A DNA stretch of 5,346 nucleotides from NCBI GenBank assembly GCA_015904075.1, contig JABMDH010000072.1, forward strand, positions 2,699 through 8,044, read 5' to 3'. How positions within the stretch are numbered: the first letter of the stretch is position 1; each line of letters begins with the position of its first letter. Of this stretch, positions 1-4,615 are shown piece after piece. The notes under the pieces are model-generated. The model worked only from the letters and a program-made list of their open reading frames with translations. It did no database searches and was not told where the DNA came from. A program made the translations under genes and the position numbers. Source of the stretch: Nitrospira sp. GTDB taxonomy: Bacteria > Nitrospirota > Nitrospiria > Nitrospirales > Nitrospiraceae.

Positions 1-227
1 GCTTTTTTTTGCATCAGGTCTTGTACGATCGCTTTGGTTGACGGGCGTTGGTTCACGCGCAGCGCTTCCAGAATACAGCCTTGATCATCGAAGCCGAGGT
101 AATTCGCATAGTAATCGGACTCAGTCAATGGAATGCCGATGGCGGCGAGTGTTCGGCGCAGTCCTTCGAAGTGCAGGGGTTCGGTGTCGGCGATCACTCC
201 ATCGAAATCGAAGATTATGGCCCGCAT
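1..227 (-). CDS. HAD-family hydrolase (phosphoglucomutase/phosphatase-like), N-terminal part
   Basis: The minus strand reads open from an ATG at 227 to the left edge, giving 75 residues of a gene that continues outside the window. The start reads MRAIIFDFDGVIADTEPLHF. This is HAD motif I (DxDGVxxDT/S), with the nucleophile Asp7 and the acid/base Asp9, as in the beta-phosphoglucomutase/PGP-like subfamily with a cap inserted after motif I. Residues 20-75 look like the start of that helical cap. Family knowledge predicts a cytosolic Mg-dependent phosphatase or phosphomutase; the substrate cannot be told from this fragment. A purine-rich stretch (AGAGAG) lies about 14-20 nt upstream of the ATG, so the ribosome site is weak. 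The gene follows the SH3-protein gene on the same strand, but a strong hairpin lies between them, so they are probably not one transcript. The identification is secure because of motif I; the exact family is not. Confidence 0.9.
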   Translation of the reverse strand, partial: MRAIIFDFDGVIADTEPLHFEGLRRTLAAIGIPLTESDYYANYLGFDDQGCILEALRVNQRPSTKAIVQDLMQKK

Positions 228-285
228 GGCTCGTTCACTTTCTCTCTGCCTGGTGTGAAATAGATGCTAAGCGGGCCGCAGTATA

Positions 286-330
286 GCACAGAGGGCGGCG
301 ACACAGAATGTGTGTCGCCGCCCTCTGTGC
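286..330 (-). terminator. 20-bp perfect stem-loop between the SH3 gene and the HAD gene
   Basis: Positions 286-305 and 311-330 are perfect reverse complements (20 bp, very GC-rich) around a 5-nt loop (306-310). The hairpin lies 31 nt after the SH3-gene stop and 58 nt before the HAD-gene start on the minus strand. Its position suggests a transcription terminator or mRNA 3'-end stabiliser for the SH3 gene. No U-tract follows on either strand, so it is not a classical intrinsic terminator. It could instead be a repeat-derived palindrome. Confidence 0.6.
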
Positions 331-361
331 AGGAACTCTGTGCGGATCGCTGACGACTGCG

Positions 362-1153
362 TCAGGGATTCCGCTTCAGTTGTTTTTCTGCGAGCCACCC
401 TTTGGTGCCGTAATTGCTTTGCACGTAGTAGACCCATCCGTGCTCCTGCAAGTCGCCATCGAGAATCGTGAAGGCGGTTCCAGGAGGAATGGCCGGACCA
501 ATCTTTGACCCTTCCGCATCCTTCCGGAGAGAGACCTTTTGGCTAGGCGCGCCCGGGTTCGGCAGAACCGTTACTCGTTGTCCTTCGGTGAACAACGGAT
601 CCGGTGTTGCAACCGTCGGCGGCACACTTGCGGTTGGAATCGGGAGGCTCTTCGGCGCCGTCGGTGCGGGTGCTGACGCGGCCGGCATACTTGGCACTGG
701 TGCGGGCGTCGGTAGAGGTGTTGGTGCCGGTGCCGGTACGGCTGCCTGCAGAGGCTGGACCGGTGCTTTATCAGGAGCCGGCGCAACTTGCTGCGGCTGG
801 CTAGGCTGTGTGTTTGGCAGGGGGGGCTTCGGTGCAGCTGGCTTCCTCGCCACCGGTGGCTGGGGAGGAGGCTCTGGTGTTTCACCGAGAAGTGGTCCGA
901 CAACATCCATGACCATTTCCGGCTCCATGGCGACATAGGCGCCGCCCCCTGCTGCTACCAGCAGGAGAATCCAAATCAGAGGGGATCCGCCCGATTTCTT
1001 CGGCGATTTCTTAGGAGGTGACGATCGGACGTCCATCGTTTGCTCCAACTCTTCTTCCGTAAATTCCAAGTCCGGTTCCGGCTGACGGGCAAAGAAGAGA
1101 TTCCAGGTCAGAGGGCGGCCGGCGAATGACGGGCCTTCAGCGGTAGCAAACAT
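362..1153 (-). CDS. Membrane-anchored proline-rich protein with C-terminal bacterial SH3 domain
   Basis: The protein has 263 residues from the ATG at 1153. Residues 1-57 are hydrophilic and acidic, then basic (KKSPKK around 48-53). Residues 58-75 form one hydrophobic helix (PLIWILLLVAAGGGAYVA). About 91-185 is a Pro/Ala-rich linker, and about 190-260 resembles a bacterial SH3 (SH3b) domain, with a VTVLPNPG-like first strand and GWVYYV...GTKGWLAEKQL at the end. Basic residues before the helix predict a cytoplasmic N-terminus and a periplasmic SH3 domain carried on a long stalk. SH3b domains usually bind peptidoglycan or peptides, so a cell-envelope role is an inference. The start was chosen because a strong Shine-Dalgarno (AGGGAGGTG, 1158-1166) sits 6 nt upstream. 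The frame stays open upstream to a GTG at 1237, and the adjacent leader is conserved in the second copy, so a longer N-terminus is possible. The gene diverges from the first yjbQ copy. Codons up to about residue 104 are duplicated at 2153-2466. Confidence 0.85.
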   Translation of the reverse strand: MFATAEGPSFAGRPLTWNLFFARQPEPDLEFTEEELEQTMDVRSSPPKKSPKKSGGSPLIWILLLVAAGGGAYVAMEPEMVMDVVGPLLGETPEPPPQPPVARKPAAPKPPLPNTQPSQPQQVAPAPDKAPVQPLQAAVPAPAPTPLPTPAPVPSMPAASAPAPTAPKSLPIPTASVPPTVATPDPLFTEGQRVTVLPNPGAPSQKVSLRKDAEGSKIGPAIPPGTAFTILDGDLQEHGWVYYVQSNYGTKGWLAEKQLKRNP

Positions 1154-1204
1154 CAAACACCTCCCTGTGGCGAACGAGTCTTGATCGAAAATCTTGTGAA
1201 CGTA

Positions 1205-1231
1205 CTTATCACCAACCTCACAGAGTGTCAA
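1205..1231 (-). promoter_or_regulatory. Candidate sigma70-type promoter of the SH3 gene
   Basis: On the minus strand a perfect -35 hexamer TTGACA (1226-1231) is followed after 15 nt by GATAAG (1205-1210, 4 of 6 matches to TATAAT). Transcription would begin near 1198 and leave a leader of about 45 nt before the ATG. Both hexamers and their spacing are kept in copy 2 at 2518-2544, although bases between and around the -35 differ there. The 15-nt spacing is short, so confidence is limited. Confidence 0.35.
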
Positions 1232-1436
1232 TTTCACAGAGAGTTTCGGCAGACTGATTTATAACTTGTATGGCGAAGGAGCTTCAAAGTTTGTGCTTCG
1301 TCGCGCGTGCTTTGTGAAGCCACAGTATCGTGGCCGGCGTTCAACCATGATGCCTCGCTCGTTTCTGCCCGGGTAGTGTTGTCGTAAGGCGATCTGTGCA
1401 GTGGATTTCCCGGCTCACAGAAAAAATTATCCGCTC

Positions 1437-1466
1437 TTGAATCTCTCGGCGTCCCGTTGGCACAAT
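1437..1466 (+). promoter_or_regulatory. Candidate promoter of yjbQ copy 1, giving a very short or absent leader
   Basis: TTGAAT (1437-1442, 4 of 6 to TTGACA) and CACAAT (1461-1466, 4 of 6 to TATAAT) are separated by 18 nt. Initiation would fall around 1472-1474, only a few bases before the ATG at 1476. No Shine-Dalgarno is visible in the 25 nt before that ATG, which agrees with leaderless translation. An 8-bp palindrome (GGCGCGCC, 1468-1475) directly abuts the ATG and could be an operator half or chance. The whole block is nearly identical in copy 2. Confidence 0.4.
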
Positions 1467-1475
1467 GGGCGCGCC

Positions 1476-1889
1476 ATGAAATCCTACCGGGAGGAACTCT
1501 GGTTCGAGACGAGGACGAAGCGGGCCTATCTCAACATTACGTCACAGATTGAGACGGCGGTCACGAAGAGCGGTGTGCGGGAAGGTCTGGTCCTGGTGAA
1601 CGCCATGCATATCACGGCGAGTGTGTATATCAACGACGATGAGCAAGGTCTGTTGCGCGACTATGATGAATTTCTCGAGCGGCTTGCTCCGCACGAGGCA
1701 TCGTATCAGCATAATGAGACAGGCGAAGACAATGGAGACGCCCACTTGAAGCGGCAGGTGATGGGGCGTGAAGTCGTCGTAGCCATTACAGGCGGCAAGT
1801 TGGATTTCGGCCCCTGGGAACAAATATTTTATGGCGAGTTCGATGGGTGCCGGCGTAAACGGGTTTTGGTGAAAGTCATCGGCGAATAG
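1476..1889 (+). CDS. yjbQ: YjbQ/UPF0047 family protein, copy 1
   Basis: The 137-residue product matches the family's usual length and pattern. It shows [10 protein letters not shown] (45-54), a helix with [12 protein letters not shown] (59-70), YQHN (77-80), EDN with His90 shortly after, a conserved Gly97, [13 protein letters not shown] (106-118) and [10 protein letters not shown] near the end. His45, His79 and His90 are the likely metal or phosphate-site residues. The E. coli member has reported weak thiamin-phosphate synthase activity, but the physiological role of the family is unsettled, so no reaction is assigned. The protein should be cytosolic and trimeric by family knowledge. The ATG at 1476 was chosen because family alignment and copy-to-copy conservation begin there; an in-frame GTG at 1401 adds 25 residues that differ between copies. 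It diverges from the SH3 gene and is followed directly by a palindromic repeat. Confidence 0.93.
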   Translation: MKSYREELWFETRTKRAYLNITSQIETAVTKSGVREGLVLVNAMHITASVYINDDEQGLLRDYDEFLERLAPHEASYQHNETGEDNGDAHLKRQVMGREVVVAITGGKLDFGPWEQIFYGEFDGCRRKRVLVKVIGE

Positions 1890-2036
1890 CCGGATGCTGA
1901 AAAAACCCGCCAGCGGCGTTCTCGCATCGCTCAGAGGCTCAACGTACCGAAGCGTACGCTTCGCCTCTTCGCTCGCTGCGGTCTTGCGGGACGGTCTTTT
2001 TGAGCCTCCGGCAAGAGCCGGTGCGGCAGCATCCGG
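1890..2036. repeat. 147-nt imperfect palindrome with 10-bp terminal inverted repeats
   Basis: The ends CCGGATGCTG (1890-1899) and CAGCATCCGG (2027-2036) are perfect inverted repeats. Inside, about 1896-1947 and 1952-2005 also pair imperfectly around an ACGTAC/GCGTACGC core, so the element can fold into one long hairpin. It begins one base after the yjbQ stop and could act as its transcript end, with a T-run (TCTTTTT, 1995-2001) near the right arm. From memory it resembles a dispersed intergenic repeat of Nitrospira genomes. It is absent from the matching place in unit 2. No target-site duplication is obvious. A MITE-like or REP-like element is the best description. Confidence 0.65.
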
Positions 2037-2051
2037 ATGGAACGCAGGTGA

Positions 2052-2150
2052 CGTGGCGGGAACTATCTCGGCGCTTGCACCTGGCTGGAAAGTTTGGCAA
2101 CATGGATTTCGTATTGTGTCGGGAAGAACAATTGGTGTTGTCGGCTCATA
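2052..2150 (+). pseudogene. Orphan 3' fragment of an unknown ORF, copy 1
   Basis: This roughly 99-nt stretch matches 3366-3464 with only five differences. Read in the frame that overlaps the downstream gene in copy 2, it encodes WRELSRRLHLAG followed by KFGNMDFVLCREEQLVLSAH, and then runs across the duplication joint into antisense SH3 sequence. Of the five differences from copy 2, two are silent and three change residues (R/W, F/L, C/R). The sequence before it is the palindromic repeat, so no proper N-terminus exists. I do not recognise the parent protein. It is probably a non-functional remnant. Confidence 0.5.
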
Positions 2151-2466
2151 CAGGCTTCCTCGCCACCGGTGGCTGCGGAGGAGGTTCTGGTGTTTCACCG
2201 AGAAGTGGTCCTACAACATCCATGACCATTTCCGGCTCCATGGCGACATAGGCGCCTCCCCCTGCCACTACCAGCAGGAGAATCCAAATCAGGGGGGATC
2301 CACCTGATTTCTTCGGCGATTTCTTAGGAGGCGACGATCGGACGTCCATCGTTTGCTCCAACTCCTCTTCCGTAAATTCCAGGTCCGGTTCCGGCTGACG
2401 GGCAAAGAAGAGATTCCAGGTCAGAGGGCGGCCGGCAAATGACGGGCCTTCAGCGGTAGCAAACAT
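2146..2466 (-). pseudogene. C-terminally truncated duplicate of the SH3 membrane protein
   Basis: From the ATG at 2466, with the same AGGGAGGTG ribosome site 6 nt upstream, the frame encodes 106 residues. Residues 1-105 match the full-length protein at 362-1153 except Ala67 to Val in the membrane helix. After the joint one foreign residue (Val106) is followed by a TGA (2146-2148). The product keeps the acidic/basic cytoplasmic segment, the single membrane helix and about 30 periplasmic residues, but lacks the rest of the Pro-rich stalk and the SH3 domain. By hand count, 13 nucleotide differences over 314 nt affect about 12 codons, of which only one changes a residue. Promoter and ribosome site are also kept. 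It is labelled a pseudogene because the family's recognisable domain is gone, yet it may well be expressed as a small membrane protein. Confidence 0.75.
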
Positions 2467-2517
2467 CAAACACCTCCCTGTGGCGAACGAGTCCTGATCG
2501 AAAATCTTGTGAACGTA

Positions 2518-2544
2518 CTTATCACCAACCTTAGGGGGTGTCAA
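2518..2544 (-). promoter_or_regulatory. Candidate promoter of the truncated SH3 copy
   Basis: TTGACA (2539-2544, minus strand) and GATAAG (2518-2523) with a 15-nt spacer reproduce the candidate promoter of the full-length gene. The bases just downstream of the -35 have diverged (CCCCCT versus CTCTGT), while the hexamers have not. Confidence 0.33.
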
Positions 2545-2750
2545 TTTTGCAGAGAATTTCGGCAGGTGGATTTGTAACCTGTATGGCGAGGGTGCTTCGC
2601 GGTCTGTTCTTCGTCGCTCGTATTTTGTGAAGCCAGGGCATCGTGGCCGGCGATGCGACGATGATGTCTCGCGCGTTTCTGGCCGAGTAGTGTTGCCGTG
2701 AGACGATTTGCGTATTGTATTTTTCGACTCGCAGAAAAAAACATCCGCTC

Positions 2751-2780
2751 TTGAATCTCTTGGCGTCCCGTTGGCACAAT
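2751..2780 (+). promoter_or_regulatory. Candidate promoter of yjbQ copy 2
   Basis: TTGAAT (2751-2756) and CACAAT (2775-2780) with 18-nt spacing are identical to copy 1. Predicted initiation is only a few bases before the ATG at 2790, again without a Shine-Dalgarno, so a leaderless or near-leaderless mRNA is suggested. Confidence 0.4.
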
Positions 2781-2789
2781 GGGCGCGCC

Positions 2790-3203
2790 ATGAAATCCTA
2801 CCGGGAAGAACTCTGGTTCGAGACGAGGACGAAGCGGGCGTATCTCAACATCACGCCACAGATTGAGACGGCGGTCACGAAGAGCGGCGTGCGGGAAGGT
2901 CTGGTCCTGGTGAATGCCATGCATATTACGGCGAGTGTGTACATCAACGACGATGAGCAAGGCCTGTTGCGCGACTATGATGAATTTCTCGAGCGGCTCG
3001 CTCCGCACGAGGCATCGTATCGGCATAACGAGACGGGCGAAGATAATGGAGACGCCCATCTGAAGCGGCAAGTGATGGGCCGCGAAGTCGTTGTGGCCAT
3101 TACGAGCGGCAAGCTGGATTTTGGCCCCTGGGAACAAATCTTTTACGGCGAGTTCGATGGGTGCCGGCGTAAACGGGTTCTGGTGAAAGTCATCGGCGAC
3201 TAG
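2790..3203 (+). CDS. yjbQ: YjbQ/UPF0047 family protein, copy 2
   Basis: This 137-residue protein differs from copy 1 (1476-1889) at four positions: Ser23Pro, Gln78Arg, Gly106Ser and Glu137Asp. All conserved family residues are intact (His45 in HITA, His79-Asn80, His90, Trp114, Glu121-x-Asp123-Gly124). At DNA level about 29 of 414 sites differ, and about 25 of these are synonymous. That pattern indicates constraint on both copies rather than decay of one. Gln78Arg lies next to the conserved His79 and Gly106Ser lies in the GGK turn, so small changes in binding are conceivable. The ATG is preferred over an in-frame TTG at 2715 because the intervening residues are not conserved. The cellular function is unsettled, as for copy 1. 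Confidence 0.93.
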   Translation: MKSYREELWFETRTKRAYLNITPQIETAVTKSGVREGLVLVNAMHITASVYINDDEQGLLRDYDEFLERLAPHEASYRHNETGEDNGDAHLKRQVMGREVVVAITSGKLDFGPWEQIFYGEFDGCRRKRVLVKVIGD

Positions 3204-3365
3204 CCTTCTTTGCCTGCATCGTCGCTTCGCTGTGCGGACGAAGCAGGCTCAGTGAGGCGAGCGTATCCCGTAAAGCGTGAAGCATAGGACGGAAAGAGCA
3301 CGTGTTTCATCTTTGTTTGCAAGATACGAGGTACGCTTCACGAACGGCGGAAGTCGCATCGGCGT
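3204..3365. other. 162-nt spacer unique to unit 2
   Basis: This stretch replaces the palindromic repeat found at the matching position of unit 1. It has exactly the same length (162 nt, versus 1890-2051) but no visible similarity. It contains a hairpin at 3212-3248 and an 8-bp inverted pair, CGTGAAGC (3276-3283) and GCTTCACG (3335-3342), 51 nt apart. A reading frame stays open from 3281 into the ORF fragment at 3366, but its residues do not look like a conserved protein. It is probably another intergenic repeat or relic. Confidence 0.5.
3212..3248 (+). terminator. Stem-loop after yjbQ copy 2
   Basis: GCCTGC (3212-3217) pairs with GCAGGC (3243-3248), followed inward by one mismatch and five more pairs (3219-3223 with 3237-3241). 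It sits 9 nt after the yjbQ stop. There is no T-run after it, so it could be a factor-dependent stop, a 3'-end protector or part of a repeat. Confidence 0.4.
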
Positions 3366-3481
3366 CGTGGTGGGAACTATCTCGGCGCTTGCACCTGGCG
3401 GGAAAGTTTGGCAACATGGATTTGGTATTGCGTCGGGAAGAACAATTGGTGTTGTCGGCCCATAGGGAGCGTTCATGTTAG
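3366..3481 (+). pseudogene. 3' fragment of an unknown ORF overlapping the next gene's start, copy 2
   Basis: The frame from TGG at 3368 encodes 37 residues (WWELSRRLHLAG, KFGNMDLVLRREEQLVLSAH, RERSC) and stops at TAG 3479-3481, overlapping the ATG of the 337-residue gene at 3475 as ATGTTAG. Such an overlap is typical of translationally coupled genes, so this is probably the real 3' end of a former upstream gene whose front is lost. The sequence before 3366 is unrelated spacer. The parent protein is not recognised. It might still be translated as an extension of an open frame starting after 3280, but no credible start or ribosome site is seen. Confidence 0.5.
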
Positions 3482-4488
3482 CCTGGTCTCGTCCCGACCC
3501 TCTCACCCGAGATCTCATCCACCTTATCAATGCCCGGCGCCATGACCATGGCGATACCGACGATGCGATCGATACCCTGCAGGCGTTTCTTGAGCAGGGA
3601 CGGGAGCATGACCTCCTGACGGTGCTCGCTGCGCTGGACGAAGAAATGGCGGAGTGGCTGTTCGATCTTGTTGCCGAGGCTAGTTGCACGTTGCTCATGG
3701 ACGGGCCGAGCGAGGATAAGCCGTCCTATGCCACCATCGCGGCCCTGGCGCTTCCGCTGCAAGCCAATCTTACGTCTCCGCTCAAATTGAAAATCGACCC
3801 GATCGCGACGGCCGAACTGCTCCACCGGCATTTACAGCTTCCACCGGGAACGGTTGTTCGTGTGGAGCCGCGCTTGCTGACCGATGCCACGCTTGAAATT
3901 CTCAATCTTCAATCGCTTCACGATCACCTCGCCACAGTGGCCGACTCGCGCCGCGCACCGTCGGTGGCGGCGAGGCTTCTGCCGCCGGTCGAAAATACCG
4001 CATTTCTGTTGTTCGAACTGATTGGAGCACCGGACCCTGGCTTGCCGGATTCATGGGAGGATCGCTATCGACGCGCGATTCTGGAAGGACTGGTGGAGCA
4101 ATGTCCGGAGTTGGCCCACGCCCCCGATACGATTGATGCACCGGTCTATGCCGCCTATGCGATGTTTGATGCGCAGAATGCCGTGCGTCTTCACCACTTA
4201 GCTGATGAAACGGCGGCAGTTTGGCGGGAGTTGGACCCGATGGTGCGGTCTCGTACTATCGTGCATCTGCATACCCAATGTGGAAACGGGGTCTATATGC
4301 CTGTATGGACCGATCTGTTCGACCCTGAATTGCCTGAGGAGCATGGTCCGGTCTGGACCTCTTCCGATGTGTGGGTCTTTACAGCCGATCTGCCTATCGA
4401 GTGGCCCGGTGAAATGTTGACAAATCGCTTGCTGGCCGAAGGCTGTACCAGGTTTGAGAATCATATCGTCGAAACGCCTGAAAACTAG
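3475..4488 (+). CDS. Conserved-looking hypothetical protein, 337 aa
   Basis: I do not recognise this protein with confidence. It starts at ATG 3475 with a good ribosome site (AGGGAG, 3464-3469) 5 nt upstream. The product is acidic and soluble, with no signal peptide or membrane helix. Residues 1-75 are helical and rich in charged residues (a segment of the form DAIDTLQAFLEQ, then LLTVLAALDEEMAEWLFDL). The middle alternates hydrophobic strands (IAALALPLQA; AFLLFELIGAP). The C-terminal third contains YAAYAMFDAQNAVRLHHLAD, HLHTQCGNGVYMPVWTDLFD and a final VWVFTADLPIEWPGEML. The general layout recalls DUF2863-type proteins, but that is a weak impression. Codon use looks normal for a chromosomal gene. 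The upstream ORF remnant overlaps its start, suggesting it once was the second gene of an operon. The duplication ends 11 nt before its ATG, leaving it single-copy. Confidence 0.85.
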   Translation: MLAWSRPDPLTRDLIHLINARRHDHGDTDDAIDTLQAFLEQGREHDLLTVLAALDEEMAEWLFDLVAEASCTLLMDGPSEDKPSYATIAALALPLQANLTSPLKLKIDPIATAELLHRHLQLPPGTVVRVEPRLLTDATLEILNLQSLHDHLATVADSRRAPSVAARLLPPVENTAFLLFELIGAPDPGLPDSWEDRYRRAILEGLVEQCPELAHAPDTIDAPVYAAYAMFDAQNAVRLHHLADETAAVWRELDPMVRSRTIVHLHTQCGNGVYMPVWTDLFDPELPEEHGPVWTSSDVWVFTADLPIEWPGEMLTNRLLAEGCTRFENHIVETPEN

Positions 4489-4615
4489 CCTGCGTCCGTA
4501 TTCTTCTGTCCCTATTCTCGCCAAAGCAACAGAGTGCCAGTAGGCGATCTGCCGGGTGCTGCGGGAAATACGCGTTTCAGTGATTTTCTCGCTGCCTTGT
4601 TTTATTCTCGGCGAC

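Larger units (their letters stand above)
1154..1475. other. Divergent intergenic control region, copy 1
   Basis: This 322-nt stretch without a gene separates the divergent SH3 and yjbQ starts. Comparison with copy 2 (2467-2789) shows three parts. Positions 1154-1218, next to the SH3 start, differ at 1 of 65 sites. Positions 1431-1475, next to the yjbQ start, differ at 1 of 45. The middle, about 1219-1430, differs at roughly 47 of 212 sites plus a small indel. The two end blocks therefore look like constrained promoter or leader sequence and the middle like relaxed spacer. The left block includes the SH3 Shine-Dalgarno. No tRNA or known riboswitch pattern was seen. Confidence 0.7.
840..2152. 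repeat. Tandem segmental duplication, unit 1
   Basis: This unit of about 1313 nt runs from inside the SH3 gene to the end of a short ORF fragment and is repeated directly at about 2153-3464. Matching landmarks sit at constant offset: 840 pairs with 2153 (offset 1313), the yjbQ starts 1476 and 2790 (offset 1314), the yjbQ stops 1889 and 3203 (1314), and the ORF-fragment ends 2150 and 3464 (1314). Unit 1 keeps the natural left flank, which is the rest of the SH3 gene. Its right end is the artificial joint at about 2151-2152. Similarity is high except in the middle of the divergent intergenic region (about 22% different by hand count) and in the unrelated 162-nt spacers. Confidence 0.93.
2467..2789. 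other. Divergent intergenic control region, copy 2
   Basis: This 323-nt stretch without a gene corresponds to 1154-1475. The blocks 2467-2531 and 2745-2789, which flank the two start codons, are nearly identical to copy 1. About 2532-2744 is much more changed. The candidate promoters for both genes survive, so nothing here suggests that the second copy is silent. Confidence 0.7.
2153..3464. repeat. Tandem segmental duplication, unit 2
   Basis: This is the direct repeat of unit 1 (about 840-2152). It starts inside the SH3 coding sequence at GGCTTCCTCGCC, abutting the end of unit 1 with no spacer beyond one or two ambiguous bases, and ends at CCCATA (3464), 11 nt before the start codon at 3475. 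Unit 2 keeps the natural right flank. That is the arrangement expected if an ancestral SH3-yjbQ-ORF remnant-337 aa gene locus was duplicated in place. Only one or two bases of microhomology are apparent at the joint, which favours illegitimate recombination over recombination between long repeats. Confidence 0.93.

Noticed and set aside
280..285. TATACT on the minus strand as a -10 box for the HAD gene
   Set aside because: The matching -35 position falls in the hairpin loop and shows no consensus, so a promoter call is not supported.
468..938. Plus-strand Gly/Ala/Val-rich open frame opposite the SH3 gene
   Set aside because: It is the complement of the proline/alanine-rich linker, which naturally yields Gly/Ala-rich antisense frames.
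1401..1475. Upstream in-frame extension of yjbQ copy 1 from GTG (and from TTG 2715 in copy 2)
   Set aside because: The extra 25 residues differ between copies at many positions, overlap the candidate promoter, and lie before the point where family similarity begins.
1542..2198. Long minus-strand open frame of 218 codons across yjbQ and the palindrome
   Set aside because: It is the antisense shadow of yjbQ joined through the repeat; its residues match no family and substitutions between copies follow the plus-strand codons.
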